Position numbers and translations under genes: made by a program. Source: an uncultured Metabacillus sp. (GTDB lineage: Bacteria; Bacillota; Bacilli; Bacillales; Bacillaceae). From it: a stretch of 52,733 bases of DNA. The stretch is taken from the NCBI RefSeq assembly GCF_947503125.1, contig NZ_CANNCR010000028.1, forward strand, positions 1-52,733, written 5' to 3'. Below the pieces are notes generated by a model that saw only the letters and a list, made by a program, of their open reading frames with translations, did no database searches and was not told the DNA's origin. Shown piece after piece: positions 25,213 to 35,900 of this stretch (its first letter is position 1; each line of letters begins with the position of its first letter).

Positions 25213-26553
25213 ATGATAAAGATCATCTATCTAACGGATAAAAAAAATAATACGCGTTTGGGATCTATTGAGCTTCAAAGCAGGCTGCCAAAAATACTAT
25301 TATCAAGGTCATTTCTTAAGCATTACCTAATTAGATCAAGAGAAGTCATTATTAAGTTTGGTCATTGGTCACAAGCATTTTCTGTAAAAAAATCAAATGA
25401 TTTATCAGAAAATGAAATTGGGCTTACAAGAGGTACAATACCTTTTACTATACCTGACGAGCTTGTTTATGATATTAAGGTTGATGGAAATGTTATTCAT
25501 ATTGGTCCGTTTATTGCCTATATAGCAAAAAACAAATTTAAACAATTAACGCCGAATTTGCTGGAAAAATGCAAAAACCGTTTTAAATTGGATAATGCAA
25601 AAGTTCCCTTTTTAATTATTTGTTCCAGTGAGAGCATTAATCCTACAAAAAAAACAATAACGGGGTATTATTATCAGCCAAAAACGGGGAAATGGAGGAA
25701 AGAAGACTTTCCATTTCCAGACTCGATTTTTAAAAAATTAAGAATTCCTGAGGAAATTGAATTATCATTGGAGAATGTAATTGGCGGTAAACTTTTTAAT
25801 ACAAATCCTTTTAATAAGTTTCAGTTATGGGAGGCTTGCTCAGCAGATGAAAAGGTTAAAATGTTCCTTCCAGAAACAAAACTTTATAAAACATCTAATG
25901 ACCTAGAAGAAATGCTAAAAAAATTTGATACAGTATATATGAAGCCTGTTAAGGGGCAGCAGGGAAAAGGGATCTTTGTTGTGAAAAAGGAAGGAAACGG
26001 GTTCTTAATTATTAATAGAAGTAAAGAAAAAAGATTTTATAGAACAGTAAATGAGGCCGATAAGTATTTACACCGCATAATAAAAGTAGATTATATCATT
26101 CAACAAGGTGTTTCAACGATTTATAATAATAAAAAATTTGATTTTCGTTTGTACCTGCAGAAAAACAGACAAAAGGAATGGATTTGTCAAGGAGTCATTG
26201 GCAGGGTTGCACAAGAGAATAGCATTATAACAAACTTAAAACATGTTGCCCACCTTACAGACGGTCAAAAAATGCTTAAAATTATTTTTAAACTCGGGGA
26301 CGAGGAAGCAAAGGAAATCATGAACCGTACAATTGAGGTTAGCAGGCAAATTTGTGAGGTTTTAGACCAAAAGCTGGGGCATTTTGGGGATGTTGCATTA
26401 GACGTTATTATCGATCATAATTTCAAGCCGTGGATTCTTGAAGTGAATCATCTTTATGGGAAAAAGAGCCTGAAGATTCTGGAAGATAATGAAGTGATTA
26501 ATAAATTAGATGCAACACCACTTGAGTATGCAATATCACTTGCAGGCTTTTAA
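25213..26553 (+). CDS. YheC/YheD-family ATP-grasp spore coat-associated protein
   Basis: 446 residues. The C-terminal half shows an ATP-grasp fold: YMKPVKGQQGKGIFVVKKE (phosphate-binding loop), FDFRLYLQK, and the metal/ATP site DVALDVIIDHNFKPWILEVN. The N-terminal part contains TRGTIPFTIPDEL and IHIGPFIAYI. It matches the YheC/YheD family, linked to the spore coat in B. subtilis and recently to teichuronic or coat modification only loosely; substrate unknown. ATG 25213 follows TTGGAGTG. It stands alone after the mnx terminator and belongs thematically to the spore-surface block. Confidence 0.85.
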   Translation: MIKIIYLTDKKNNTRLGSIELQSRLPKILLSRSFLKHYLIRSREVIIKFGHWSQAFSVKKSNDLSENEIGLTRGTIPFTIPDELVYDIKVDGNVIHIGPFIAYIAKNKFKQLTPNLLEKCKNRFKLDNAKVPFLIICSSESINPTKKTITGYYYQPKTGKWRKEDFPFPDSIFKKLRIPEEIELSLENVIGGKLFNTNPFNKFQLWEACSADEKVKMFLPETKLYKTSNDLEEMLKKFDTVYMKPVKGQQGKGIFVVKKEGNGFLIINRSKEKRFYRTVNEADKYLHRIIKVDYIIQQGVSTIYNNKKFDFRLYLQKNRQKEWICQGVIGRVAQENSIITNLKHVAHLTDGQKMLKIIFKLGDEEAKEIMNRTIEVSRQICEVLDQKLGHFGDVALDVIIDHNFKPWILEVNHLYGKKSLKILEDNEVINKLDATPLEYAISLAGF

Positions 26554-26622
26554 TTTTGTTGTGTAGAGATTACGGGTATACACCTTTCACTTTATCTTAC
26601 AACATATAAATACGTTTTAGGA

Positions 26623-26651
26623 TTGTTTTCTATCAAAAATATCGATATACT
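26623..26651 (+). promoter_or_regulatory. Probable sigma-A promoter upstream of miaB
   Basis: TTGTTT at 26623-26628 and TATACT at 26646-26651 with a 17-base spacer. Transcripts from it would run through the repeat at 26706-26837 before reaching miaB. Confidence 0.6.
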
Positions 26652-26705
26652 ATTATGTTGTATGTTTTTATTATAAAATGGAAGTTCATACAACATTTTT
26701 TCTTG

Positions 26706-26837
26706 CACGTTAAGAAAGTATAAATTTGCAGCGCAGGAGAGAATTCGACGTAGTGGCAAATTATAAGAATGAAGTTTAAGTGCAACTAGGCAGTCGCACT
26801 GCGCCTAAAGGCTTGGCGCCAGCCAAGTTTTCTTTAT
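26706..26837 (+). repeat. Dispersed structured repeat, copy 1
   Basis: 132 bp sharing blocks with copy 2 at 37805: TTAAGAAAGTATAAATT at the left, GAATTCGACGTAGTGGC in the middle (26741-26757), GCAACTA, and TTTTCTTTAT at the right. Predicted helices: AATTTGC with GCAAATT, AGTGC with GCACT, and a terminal CTTGGC/GCCAAG hairpin (26812-26827) plus T-tract. The stems differ from copy 2 by compensatory changes, so the element is probably an RNA or mobile structured repeat. Confidence 0.8.
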
Positions 26838-26910
26838 AACAATGACCGATTTATCGTAAAAGTAATAACGTGCAACTATTAAAAGGGTAGGTTGAAAGGA
26901 GAATCACATA

Positions 26911-28437
26911 ATGAATGAACAGCAACGTAAGGAAAGTACTCAAGTAAATCCTTCGGACAAAAAATCCGATAAGGATTACAGTAAGTATTTCCAAGCAGTG
27001 TATATGCCTCCTTCACTAAAGGATGCTAAAAAGCGAGGAAAAGAAGAAGTAAAATATGAAGGCTTTGCCATTCCTGAAGAATTTAAAGGCATGGGACAAG
27101 GCCGGAAGTTTTACATTCGCACGTATGGCTGCCAAATGAATGAGCATGACACAGAAGTTATGGCAGGTATTTTTATGGCGTTAGGCTATGAGCCGACTGA
27201 TGGTGTTGAAGATGCCAATGTCATTTTGCTAAATACATGTGCGATTCGGGAAAATGCAGAAAATAAGGTATTTGGTGAGCTTGGTCACCTAAAGGCATTA
27301 AAGAAAGAAAGACCGGACTTATTATTAGGTGTCTGTGGTTGTATGTCACAGGAAGAATCAGTTGTAAACAGGATTTTAAAGGTTCATCCTTTTGTTGATA
27401 TGATCTTTGGTACCCATAATATACACCGCCTGCCTTATATTTTAAATGAAGCTTATCTTTCTAAGGAAATGGTGATCGAAGTATGGTCTAAAGAAGGCGA
27501 TGTCATCGAAAATCTTCCTAAGGTTCGTAAAGGAAATATTAAGGCTTGGGTTAATATTATGTATGGCTGTGATAAATTTTGTACGTATTGTATTGTTCCT
27601 TATACTCGCGGTAAAGAACGCAGCCGTCGTCCAGAGGAAATTATCCAAGAGGTTCGTCACTTAGCAGCTCAAGGCTATAAAGAGATTACTCTCCTAGGGC
27701 AAAACGTAAATGCCTATGGGAAGGATTTTGAAGACATAGACTATGGCTTAGGTGATTTAATGGATGAGATTCACAAAATTGATATCCCAAGAATCCGCTT
27801 TACAACAAGCCATCCTCGTGATTTCGACGATCATTTAATTGAAGTGTTAGCAAAAGGCGGCAACCTTTTAGATCATATCCATCTACCTGTTCAATCAGGA
27901 AGTACGGAAATTCTAAAAATTATGGCACGTAAATATACTCGCGAACAATATTTAGATTTGGTCCGCAAAATTAAGGAAGCAATGCCGAATGTATCATTAA
28001 CAACAGATATCATCGTTGGTTTTCCAAATGAAACAGAAGAACAATTCGAAGAAACTCTTTCACTGTATCGTGAAGTAGAGTTTGATAGCGCATATACGTT
28101 TATTTATTCACCTCGTGAAGGTACACCTGCAGCGAAAATGAAAGACAATGTCCCAATGGAAGTGAAAAAAGAACGTCTCCAACGATTAAACGCTGTCGTA
28201 AATGAAATTTCTGCAAAGAAATTAAAAGAATACGAAGGCAAGGTTGTAAATGTTCTTGTTGAAGGGGAAAGCAAAAACAATCCAGAAGTTCTTGCAGGAT
28301 ATACAGAGAAAAGCAAACTTGTAAACTTTAAAGCACCAAAAACAGCGATTGGAAAAATCGTGAAGGTGAAAATTACAAAAGCAAAAACATGGACGCTAGA
28401 TGGAGAAATGGTTGAAGAAGCGATTGAGGTGAAATAA
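26911..28437 (+). CDS. miaB: tRNA-2-methylthio-N6-dimethylallyladenosine synthase
   Basis: Radical-SAM methylthiotransferase that converts i6A37 to ms2i6A37 in tRNA, acting after MiaA (34916). 508 residues (B. subtilis 509). N-terminal UPF0004 domain with [10 protein letters not shown] and further cluster cysteines, the radical-SAM triad C220/C224/C227 in GCDKFCTYC, and a C-terminal TRAM domain. ATG 26911 follows AAAGGAG. ricA starts 2 bases after the stop. Confidence 0.97.
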   Translation: MNEQQRKESTQVNPSDKKSDKDYSKYFQAVYMPPSLKDAKKRGKEEVKYEGFAIPEEFKGMGQGRKFYIRTYGCQMNEHDTEVMAGIFMALGYEPTDGVEDANVILLNTCAIRENAENKVFGELGHLKALKKERPDLLLGVCGCMSQEESVVNRILKVHPFVDMIFGTHNIHRLPYILNEAYLSKEMVIEVWSKEGDVIENLPKVRKGNIKAWVNIMYGCDKFCTYCIVPYTRGKERSRRPEEIIQEVRHLAAQGYKEITLLGQNVNAYGKDFEDIDYGLGDLMDEIHKIDIPRIRFTTSHPRDFDDHLIEVLAKGGNLLDHIHLPVQSGSTEILKIMARKYTREQYLDLVRKIKEAMPNVSLTTDIIVGFPNETEEQFEETLSLYREVEFDSAYTFIYSPREGTPAAKMKDNVPMEVKKERLQRLNAVVNEISAKKLKEYEGKVVNVLVEGESKNNPEVLAGYTEKSKLVNFKAPKTAIGKIVKVKITKAKTWTLDGEMVEEAIEVK

Positions 28438-28438
28438 G

Positions 28439-28870
28439 ATGACGATTTATACGAAAGACGAAATTGTAGCAAAAGCGCGTGAACTTGCTCAAATGATTGC
28501 CGAATCTAAGGAAGTTGATTTCTTTAAGCGGGCAGAAGCTCAACTAAATGAAAATCAAAAAGTGCGTGAAAAGATTGCTAGTATTAAAAGTCTTCAAAAG
28601 CAGGCCGTCAACTTTCAACATTATGGAAAGCATGAAGCGTTAAAACAGGTTGAGGCTAAAATTGAAAAAATTCAAAATGAATTGGATGAAATTCCAATTA
28701 TTCAAGAATTTCAAGAGTCCCAAGTTGAAGTCAATGATTTGCTGCAACTCGTGTCACACACAATTTCTAACAAGGTTACAAATGAAATTATTACCTCAAC
28801 AGGAGGAGATCTCTTAGCAGGGGAAACAGGTTCAAAGGTTCGACATTCAACTGGCGGAAGCTGTTCATAA
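28439..28870 (+). CDS. ricA: RicA (YmcA), RNase Y-associated regulator
   Basis: Member of the YlbF/YmcA family and the Y-complex (RicA-RicF-RicT), which steers RNase Y cleavage and affects sporulation, competence and biofilm formation. 143 residues, all-helical, with the C-terminal GGSCS cysteine expected to take part in iron-sulfur cluster binding by the complex. RBS GAGGTGA lies within the end of miaB, giving coupled translation. rny itself is at the window's left end. Confidence 0.95.
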   Translation: MTIYTKDEIVAKARELAQMIAESKEVDFFKRAEAQLNENQKVREKIASIKSLQKQAVNFQHYGKHEALKQVEAKIEKIQNELDEIPIIQEFQESQVEVNDLLQLVSHTISNKVTNEIITSTGGDLLAGETGSKVRHSTGGSCS

Positions 28871-28881
28871 TGATTCGAAAC

Positions 28882-28919
28882 AGAGGTTTGCTGTAAAAGG
28901 CAGACCTCTTTTTATTTTG
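28882..28919 (+). terminator. miaB-ricA terminator
   Basis: AGAGGTTTGC pairs with GCAGACCTCT (one G-T pair), followed by TTTTTATTTTG. Confidence 0.9.
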
Positions 28920-28977
28920 TGAATAAAAAAATTATCAAATAATTTTAGAGAACCAGGCACCTTTTTTCTTTTTTAGG

Positions 28978-29005
28978 CACATATTTATAACCATTAGCAT
29001 AGAAT
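28978..29005 (+). promoter_or_regulatory. Sigma-E-like promoter P1 for cotE
   Basis: CATAGAAT (28998-29005) resembles the sigma-E -10 CATACANT, with ACATATT at 28979-28985 as -35. The spacer is a little short. B. subtilis cotE also has two successive mother-cell promoters. Confidence 0.45.
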
Positions 29006-29063
29006 GAACTATAGGTTTCATGAATTGGGGTAACATGTCATCATTTCAGTAAATTATTTAGGC

Positions 29064-29090
29064 ACAATCGTTACTAGCCTAGCATAGGAT
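29064..29090 (+). promoter_or_regulatory. Second mother-cell promoter P2 for cotE
   Basis: AC at 29064-29065, 17-base spacer, CATAGGAT at 29083-29090. This fits a sigma-K-type site 34 bases before the start codon. Confidence 0.45.
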
Positions 29091-29123
29091 TAAAAGAAGA
29101 TTCATTGAGGAGGGTATGCTCGA

Positions 29124-29666
29124 ATGTCTGAATACAGAGAAATAATTACTAAAGCAGTTGTTGCGAAAGGACGTAAGTTTTCCCAATGCACACATACGAT
29201 ATCACCATCGCAAAAACCTGCGAGCATTTTAGGTGGATGGATCATTAACCATAATTATGATGCTCAAAAGAAAGGGAAAACAGTTGAGGTCGAAGGTACT
29301 TATGATATCAACGTTTGGTATTCTTATAATGAAAACACAAAAACAGAGGTTGTAACAGAGAGAATAGAATATTGTGATATTATCAAATTAAGATATAAAG
29401 ACGACAATATCATTGATGATGAGCATGAGGTTATCTGTAAAGTATTACAACAACCTAATTGTTTAGAAGTGACAATCTCACCAAACGGAAACAAAATAAT
29501 TGTTCAAGCAGAACGCGAGCTTTTAGCAGAGGTTATTGGTGAAACAAAAGTATGTGTAAAAGTTAATCCGCAAGGCTGTGAAAATGACGATGAGTGGGAA
29601 GATGAATTAGACGAGGAATTTGAGGATTTAAATCCAGAATTTTTAATAGGAGATGTAGAAGAGTAA
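29124..29666 (+). CDS. cotE: Outer spore coat morphogenetic protein CotE
   Basis: CotE directs outer-coat assembly around the forespore. 180 residues (B. subtilis 181), opening [18 protein letters not shown] and closing with an acidic tail ([15 protein letters not shown]), both family features. ATG 29124 follows GAGGAGG. Two tandem mother-cell-type -10 elements upstream match early and late expression. It may help anchor the spore-surface proteins encoded upstream, by analogy with exosporium and coat assembly. Confidence 0.96.
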   Translation: MSEYREIITKAVVAKGRKFSQCTHTISPSQKPASILGGWIINHNYDAQKKGKTVEVEGTYDINVWYSYNENTKTEVVTERIEYCDIIKLRYKDDNIIDDEHEVICKVLQQPNCLEVTISPNGNKIIVQAERELLAEVIGETKVCVKVNPQGCENDDEWEDELDEEFEDLNPEFLIGDVEE

Positions 29667-29763
29667 CTAGGAGGACGTGTCTTCCTAGTTTTCTTTTTTT
29701 AAAATTATATTATTAGATTCCTTTCTTTACCTAACCCAATTATCACATGATTTTGTCGAATTA

Positions 29764-29772
29764 TGATATAAT
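29764..29772 (+). promoter_or_regulatory. Extended -10 promoter for mutSL
   Basis: TGATATAAT is an extended -10 (TGnTATAAT), 46 bases before the mutS start. No good -35 is seen, as is usual for this class. Confidence 0.6.
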
Positions 29773-29817
29773 GAAATGTGATTTTTAAGAACGTTAAGGT
29801 GGTATTGGAGGAAAAAT

Positions 29818-32400
29818 ATGGCTACATACACGCCGATGATACAGCAATATTTAAAAATTAAGGCAGATTATCAAGATGCCTTTTTATTTTTTCGATTAGG
29901 TGATTTTTATGAAATGTTTTTTCAAGATGCAATACAAGCGTCACAAGAGCTTGAAATCACTTTAACCAGTCGTGATGGCGGCAGTGAGGAACGAATCCCA
30001 ATGTGCGGGGTTCCTTATCATTCTGCTCCAACCTATATCGAACAACTTATTTCAAAAGGGTATAAGGTGGCAATTTGCGAGCAAACTGAGGATCCGAAGC
30101 AAGCAAAGGGTGTTGTAAGGCGTGAGGTTGTTCAACTTATTACACCAGGAACAGTTATGGATGGGAAAGGCATTCACGATAAAGAAAATAATTATATCGC
30201 TTCAATGACCATTTTTGATTCACAAATCGGACTTGCATTAAGTGATTTAACGACAGGAGAAAACCTCGTAGCAATCTGTTCAAGCTTTGATGAGGTAGTA
30301 AATGAACTTTATTCAGTTGGGGCAAAAGAAGCGGTCATCGCAAATGATTTTCCAAATGAATGGAAAAAACAACTTATTGACCGTTGTCAGGCTACATTGT
30401 CATATGAAGAAGAACACTCAATTTCTGATGAGTTGCAAGTTATTATTGAACAATTACATGACGAACGTCTTACAAAAGCCTTTGGAAGATTAGTAAACTA
30501 TCTCCAACGGACGCAAAAACGCAGTCTTGATCATCTGCAACCAGTAAAAGTGTATTGCTTGCAAGACGCGATGAAAATTGATCTTTATTCAAAGCGGAAT
30601 TTGGAGCTAACAGAAACAATTCGTTCGAAAGGCAGAAAAGGCTCTCTGCTATGGTTATTAGATGAAACGAAGACGGCAATGGGAGGAAGGTTGTTAAAGC
30701 AGTGGGTAGATAAACCGCTCGTTGATCGCCAAAAAATCGAAGCTCGTCTGGCTATGGTTGAGACATTTATCGTCAATTACTTTGAACGAGAGGATTTACG
30801 CAATCTTTTAAAAGAAGTTTACGACTTAGAAAGACTCGCGGGCAGAGTGGCATTCGGAAATGTAAATGCGAGGGATTTAATTCAATTAAAAAAATCACTG
30901 CAGCAAGTCCCGGCTATCGATGAGCTATGTCAATCGTTAAATAATGAGAATTACTTATCTGAGCGTCTTGATCCATGTGAAGATTTAACGAAGCTTTTAG
31001 AGAGAGCAATTGTTGAAAATCCGCCGCTCTCTGTAAAGGAAGGAAATATTATCAACGATGGATATCATGATGTTCTTGATCAATATCGTGATGCAAGTCG
31101 TAACGGGAAAACTTGGATTGCGCAGCTTGAGCAGCAGGAACGGCAAAGAACGGGGATAAAGTCGTTAAAAATTGGCTATAATCGTGTGTTCGGCTATTAT
31201 ATTGAAGTGACAAGAGCGAACCTTCATTTATTACAGGAAGGGATGTATGAGCGGAAGCAAACATTAACAAATGCGGAAAGATTTATTACGCCTGAATTAA
31301 AGGAAAAAGAAACGCTCATCCTAGAAGCAGAAGAAAAGAGTGTTGAGCTTGAATATCAGCTGTTTGTCGATATAAGAGAACAAGTTAAACAATATATTCC
31401 TAGATTACAGAAGTTGGCGAAGCGACTTAGCGAGCTGGATGTCCTGCAATGCTTTGCAACAGTTAGCGAACACCGTCATTATTGTAAACCGCAGTTTTCT
31501 TTAACTGGTGAGCTTTTTATTAAAGATGGACGTCATCCTGTCGTTGAAAAAGTTATGGACTCACAAGAATATGTACCAAATGATTGTTATTTTAGTGATG
31601 AACGCAAAATGCTTCTAATTACAGGGCCAAATATGTCTGGTAAGAGTACCTATATGCGCCAAGTTGCCTTAACAACGATATTAGCGCAAATTGGCTGCTA
31701 TGTCCCTGCAACAGAAGCGGTATTGCCAATTTTTGATCAAATTTTCACAAGAATTGGTGCAGCAGATGATTTGATTTCCGGTCAAAGTACCTTTATGGTG
31801 GAGATGCTTGAGGCAAAAAACGCAATTGCTCATGCAACATCACAAAGCTTAATCCTGTTTGATGAAATAGGAAGAGGAACTTCAACCTATGATGGTATGG
31901 CTTTAGCACAAGCAATCATTGAGCATATCCATGAGCAAATTGGCGCAAAAACATTATTTTCAACACATTATCATGAGTTAACCGTACTAGAGGAGCAATT
32001 AAACTCATTAAAAAATATCCATGTAAAGGCTATTGAAGAAAAAGGAAAAGTGGTATTTTTACACAAAATAGAAGAAGGTGCAGCAGATAAAAGTTACGGT
32101 ATTCACGTTGCTGAGTTAGCAGACCTTCCAAAGTCATTAATAATGCGGGCAAAAGAAATCCTTTCTGAACTGGAATCAGGAAAAGCCAATAAGGAAACAA
32201 ATTCAGTCGTAAAGGAAGAAGTTTTTATTGATTCACAGCTATCTTTATTTGCTGATGAACAACCTGCTCCTAAAAAAGGACAAGCGGTACCTAAAAAGGA
32301 ACAAGCTGTAATTGATGGTTTAAAATCTATGAATCTACTAGAAATGACACCGCTTGATGCAATGAACGAACTATACAAACTCCAGAAGAAATTAAAATAA
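29818..32400 (+). CDS. mutS: DNA mismatch repair protein MutS
   Basis: Recognises mismatches and small loops and recruits MutL. 860 residues. The mismatch-binding motif F30-Y31-E32 lies in GDFYEMF; the ATPase has Walker [10 protein letters not shown] at 603-611, Walker [13 protein letters not shown] and the STHYHEL signature. The C-terminal tail before the end (SQLSLF) resembles the beta-clamp-binding region. ATG 29818 follows TTGGAGG. mutL begins 60 bases downstream. Confidence 0.97.
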   Translation: MATYTPMIQQYLKIKADYQDAFLFFRLGDFYEMFFQDAIQASQELEITLTSRDGGSEERIPMCGVPYHSAPTYIEQLISKGYKVAICEQTEDPKQAKGVVRREVVQLITPGTVMDGKGIHDKENNYIASMTIFDSQIGLALSDLTTGENLVAICSSFDEVVNELYSVGAKEAVIANDFPNEWKKQLIDRCQATLSYEEEHSISDELQVIIEQLHDERLTKAFGRLVNYLQRTQKRSLDHLQPVKVYCLQDAMKIDLYSKRNLELTETIRSKGRKGSLLWLLDETKTAMGGRLLKQWVDKPLVDRQKIEARLAMVETFIVNYFEREDLRNLLKEVYDLERLAGRVAFGNVNARDLIQLKKSLQQVPAIDELCQSLNNENYLSERLDPCEDLTKLLERAIVENPPLSVKEGNIINDGYHDVLDQYRDASRNGKTWIAQLEQQERQRTGIKSLKIGYNRVFGYYIEVTRANLHLLQEGMYERKQTLTNAERFITPELKEKETLILEAEEKSVELEYQLFVDIREQVKQYIPRLQKLAKRLSELDVLQCFATVSEHRHYCKPQFSLTGELFIKDGRHPVVEKVMDSQEYVPNDCYFSDERKMLLITGPNMSGKSTYMRQVALTTILAQIGCYVPATEAVLPIFDQIFTRIGAADDLISGQSTFMVEMLEAKNAIAHATSQSLILFDEIGRGTSTYDGMALAQAIIEHIHEQIGAKTLFSTHYHELTVLEEQLNSLKNIHVKAIEEKGKVVFLHKIEEGAADKSYGIHVAELADLPKSLIMRAKEILSELESGKANKETNSVVKEEVFIDSQLSLFADEQPAPKKGQAVPKKEQAVIDGLKSMNLLEMTPLDAMNELYKLQKKLK

Positions 32401-32459
32401 CTTTATTTAAAAAAATGTGTTTACTATCCTTTATTATCTTGTAAAAGGCGGTGAGAGAC

Positions 32460-34361
32460 TTGGGAAAGATAATTCGCCTAGATGATCAGCTATCAAATAA
32501 AATTGCTGCAGGTGAGGTTGTGGAACGCCCTGCATCTGTTGTAAAAGAGCTTCTAGAAAATGCGATTGATGCAAATAGCACGGTCGTTGAAATTGACATA
32601 GAGGAGGCCGGCTTAGGCAAAATACGTGTACTTGATAATGGTGACGGAATTGAGCAAGATGACTGCTTAAATGCGTTTCATCGTCATGCAACAAGTAAAA
32701 TCAAGGATGAAAATGATCTGTTCCGCATCAGAACATTAGGATTTAGAGGTGAGGCACTGCCTAGTATCGCCTCTGTTTCAATGCTTGATATGAAAACCAG
32801 CACAGGAAAAGACGCAGGGACAAACCTTGTTTTAACCGGGGGGAAAATAGAAAAGCACGAATCAACATCAAGTCGAAAAGGCACAGATATTACTGTAACG
32901 AATCTCTTTTTTAATACTCCTGCCCGCTTGAAATATATGAAAAGCGTTCATACTGAGCTAGGGAATATTACTGATATTGTCAATCGCATAGCCCTTGCAC
33001 ACCCAAATGTGTCGATCCGACTCGTTCATAATGGTAAAAAGCTATTACATACGAATGGGAATGGGGATGTTCGCCAAGTGCTTGCATCAATCTATGGGAT
33101 AGGGATTGCTAAAAAAATGAAGAAACTCTCGCTGGAATCGTTAGACTTTGAAGTAAGCGGGTATGTCGCACTTCCAGAAATTACGAGGGCATCGCGAAAT
33201 TATATCTCAACTATTATCAATGGACGTTTTATTAAAAATTACCCATTAGTAAAAGCAATTCAACATGGTTATCATACCTTGCTGCCGATCGGCCGCTTCC
33301 CGATCGTGTTTTTGGAAATAAAAATGGATCCCATTTTAGTTGATGTCAATGTTCATCCATCAAAGCTCGAGGTTAGAATAAGTAAGGAAACAGAATTAAA
33401 TGAGCTTATAACAAATGGGATTCGGGATGTTTTTAGACAACAGCAGCTCATTCCATCAGTAGAAATTCCTAAAACACAAAGAGTGAAATCAATCGATGAA
33501 CAGCAGCAATTTGCTTTTGATCATTCTTTTGATTCGAAGCCAAACGTACAACCAGTTGAAAATGCTAATTACCAACCGGCTATTAAACCGGAAGAACCTA
33601 TAAAATCACCTTCCATACCGGAGCCTTCAACAAAGGAATGGAAAGTAGCTGAAGCGATGAATCCATTTGAAGAGCTTGACCAAGTAGAAACATGTGGAGT
33701 ACCAATTGATTCAGAGGAACAGGTTAATAACGAGGTAGAGGATGATGATCTACAGGAAGAGCCGGTTTCTGTTACTGAACGTGTACCACCGTTATATCCT
33801 ATAGGACAAATGCACGGAACGTATATTTTAGCGCAAAACGATCGTGGGCTTTATATTATTGATCAGCATGCGGCTCAAGAACGTATTAAATATGAATTTT
33901 ACCGTGAAAAAGTAGGGGAGATTCAATCAGAGGTTCAAGAGCTGTTAGTACCTTTGACATTTGAGTATTCAAATGATGAGGCGATGATTATTGAGGAACA
34001 CCTTGATATTCTTGCTAAAGTTGGTATTTTTCTTGAGCCTTTTGGCCGTAACAGCTATATCGTCAGATCGCATCCACAATGGTTTCCAAGGGGAGAAGAA
34101 TCATCAACGATAGAAGAAATGATTCAACAAGTCCTCGATGAGAAAAAAGTCGATATAAAAAAGCTACGTGAAGAAGCTGCGATTATGATGAGTTGTAAAG
34201 CATCGATCAAGGCAAACCATCATTTGCGTAACGATGAAATCTTTGCCCTTCTTGAAAGCTTAAGGAAGACAACAGATCCTTTTACCTGTCCGCACGGTCG
34301 GCCGATCATCGTTCATTATTCAACATATGAAATGGAAAAAATGTTTAAACGGGTTATGTAA
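32460..34361 (+). CDS. mutL: DNA mismatch repair protein MutL
   Basis: GHKL ATPase and mismatch-activated endonuclease. N-terminal motifs: [34 protein letters not shown] and [15 protein letters not shown]. The C-terminal endonuclease has [12 protein letters not shown] and CPHGRP. An acidic linker (about residues 330-445) separates them. TTG 32460 aligns with the B. subtilis start and gives 633 residues; GTG 32451 would add three. RBS AAGGCGGTGA. A terminator follows. Confidence 0.96.
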   Translation: MGKIIRLDDQLSNKIAAGEVVERPASVVKELLENAIDANSTVVEIDIEEAGLGKIRVLDNGDGIEQDDCLNAFHRHATSKIKDENDLFRIRTLGFRGEALPSIASVSMLDMKTSTGKDAGTNLVLTGGKIEKHESTSSRKGTDITVTNLFFNTPARLKYMKSVHTELGNITDIVNRIALAHPNVSIRLVHNGKKLLHTNGNGDVRQVLASIYGIGIAKKMKKLSLESLDFEVSGYVALPEITRASRNYISTIINGRFIKNYPLVKAIQHGYHTLLPIGRFPIVFLEIKMDPILVDVNVHPSKLEVRISKETELNELITNGIRDVFRQQQLIPSVEIPKTQRVKSIDEQQQFAFDHSFDSKPNVQPVENANYQPAIKPEEPIKSPSIPEPSTKEWKVAEAMNPFEELDQVETCGVPIDSEEQVNNEVEDDDLQEEPVSVTERVPPLYPIGQMHGTYILAQNDRGLYIIDQHAAQERIKYEFYREKVGEIQSEVQELLVPLTFEYSNDEAMIIEEHLDILAKVGIFLEPFGRNSYIVRSHPQWFPRGEESSTIEEMIQQVLDEKKVDIKKLREEAAIMMSCKASIKANHHLRNDEIFALLESLRKTTDPFTCPHGRPIIVHYSTYEMEKMFKRVM

Positions 34362-34380
34362 ACTATTCAATTAATGATAA

Positions 34381-34431
34381 GAGACTGTTTTATCAATAGG
34401 CTTATTCCTATTGATTAAACAGTCTCTTTCT
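34381..34431 (+). terminator. mutSL terminator
   Basis: GAGACTGTTT plus ATCAATAGG pairs with CCTATTGAT plus AAACAGTCTC, ending TTTCTT. Another very long hairpin of this window. Confidence 0.9.
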
Positions 34432-34512
34432 TATGATTGCTGACTAAAATCATTCATTTGAACCAATTTTGAAATGTTGAATACAATGGAAAAAAACGAA
34501 AGGGAGATCAAT

Positions 34513-34683
34513 ATGCTTATACTTCTGATTTATATGATCATTGGTGTTTTTTATTCTGTTTATAAAATCAATGAGTTAAAGCGTTATGAGATCGTCCTGA
34601 CAAGTTTGTTCTGGCCACTGGATGTACTATTAAATTATATTAGGCTTGTTGATAAGGTAAAAAGAAATAATACCAGAATCTAA
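34513..34683 (+). CDS. Small membrane protein, 56 residues
   Basis: Short hydrophobic protein beginning MLILLIYMIIGVFYSVYK, with one clear membrane helix and a second weakly hydrophobic stretch (TSLFWPLDVLLNYI), and a basic tail. ATG 34513 follows AAAGGGAG. It has its own small hairpin afterwards (34682-34702). I do not recognise a family. B. subtilis has small genes at the equivalent place after mutL. Confidence 0.6.
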   Translation: MLILLIYMIIGVFYSVYKINELKRYEIVLTSLFWPLDVLLNYIRLVDKVKRNNTRI

Positions 34684-34702
34684 GCCCTCAAGAAGAGGGC
34701 TT
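34682..34702 (+). terminator. Small hairpin after the 56-residue gene
   Basis: AAGCCCTC (34682-34689) pairs with GAGGGCTT around loop AAGAA. The T-tract after it is weak. Confidence 0.6.
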
Positions 34703-34915
34703 ATTAATGTTAATATGCAATACATAAAATTAACAATAAATATGTTATGTAAACTTAAGGAGAACTTCGTTTTTTTCAAGATAGAGAAAGTCTCCTACAG
34801 ATACATACATGCTAAATGTTTACATTTAGATTAAAAAGGGAACAATATTCTGGTGTTCGTGATGTTCGCATGTTAAGATGATGAACGTAGAATGTAGTCA
34901 GGTGTGAAAGAGTGA

Positions 34916-35860
34916 TTGTTATTGGAAAAAAGGAAGCTCGTCGTCATCATTGGTCCAACAGCAGTTGGTAAAACAAAATTAAGCATTGATTTAGCTCATC
35001 GGCTAAATGCGGAAATTATCAGTGGAGATTCAATGCAAATCTACAAGGGGATGGATATCGGTACAGCAAAAATAAAGGAAGAGGAAATGAATGGCATACG
35101 TCACCATTTACTTGATATTAAATATCCTGATGAAGATTATTCAGCAGCAGAATTTCAGGCAACTGTTCGACCTTTAATTGATGAAATAGCAAATCAGGGT
35201 AAAACACCAATGATTGTTGGTGGAACAGGCTTATACATACAATCTGTTTTATATGATTATCAGTTTACAGAAACACCATCAGATCCAGCTTTTAGGATGA
35301 AACTTGAATCAGAGCTCCAAGAAAAGGGAGAACTTGCTATTCATCAGATGCTTGAAAGGGTTGATCCTGAAGCAGCTCGTAAAATTCATCCAAACAATAG
35401 CAGAAGAGTGATTCGGGCTCTTGAAATTTACCACTGTACAAATAAAAAAATGTCTGACTATATCGGGAACCAAAAACAGGAGCTTCTCTATCATACAGCA
35501 TTAATTGGGTTGACAATGGATCGAGAAGTATTGTATAACCGTATCAATAAAAGAGTTGATCTTATGGTTAAACAGGGGCTAGTAGAAGAGGTTAAGGGTC
35601 TTTATGATAAAGGAATCCGTGATACCCAAGCGATTCAAGCAATTGGTTATAAAGAGCTTTATGACTACTTTGATGGTAAAATATCATTTGATCAAGCAAT
35701 TGATTCCTTAAAGCAAAACTCAAGACGATATGCGAAACGTCAGTTGACATGGTTTCGAAACAAGATGGATGTCGAGTGGTTTGATATGACTCCGCCAATT
35801 AAGTATGATGAAATGGAAAATGAAATTTTTACATATATAGCAGGAAAGCTTCAATTTTAA
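34916..35860 (+). CDS. miaA: tRNA dimethylallyltransferase
   Basis: Adds a dimethylallyl group to A37 of tRNAs reading U-starting codons; MiaB acts next. P-loop GPTAVGKTKLS, then SGDSMQIYKGMDIGTAK and the C-terminal QLTWFRNKMDVEWFD. A TTG start at 34916 gives 314 residues, the B. subtilis length; TTG 34922 is equally possible given AAAGAGTGA just upstream. hfq follows 40 bases later, as widely conserved. Confidence 0.95.
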   Translation: MLLEKRKLVVIIGPTAVGKTKLSIDLAHRLNAEIISGDSMQIYKGMDIGTAKIKEEEMNGIRHHLLDIKYPDEDYSAAEFQATVRPLIDEIANQGKTPMIVGGTGLYIQSVLYDYQFTETPSDPAFRMKLESELQEKGELAIHQMLERVDPEAARKIHPNNSRRVIRALEIYHCTNKKMSDYIGNQKQELLYHTALIGLTMDREVLYNRINKRVDLMVKQGLVEEVKGLYDKGIRDTQAIQAIGYKELYDYFDGKISFDQAIDSLKQNSRRYAKRQLTWFRNKMDVEWFDMTPPIKYDEMENEIFTYIAGKLQF

Positions 35861-35900
35861 TCGAATTAATTAAGGTATAGAGAAAAGAGGAGGACGAAAC

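Larger units (their letters stand above)
26554..26910. other. Intergenic region before miaB with promoter and structured repeat
   Basis: 357 bases without a gene. Contents in order: a 9-bp inverted repeat (TACAACATA 26598-26606, TATGTTGTA 26654-26662) flanking a sigma-A-type promoter, then the dispersed repeat at 26706-26837 with its own terminator-like hairpin, then the miaB ribosome binding site. Confidence 0.7.

Noticed and set aside
34811-34828. CTAAATG/CATTTAG hairpin upstream of miaA as a terminator or riboswitch
   Set aside because: Only 7 AT-rich pairs, no T-tract and no larger conserved fold could be seen.
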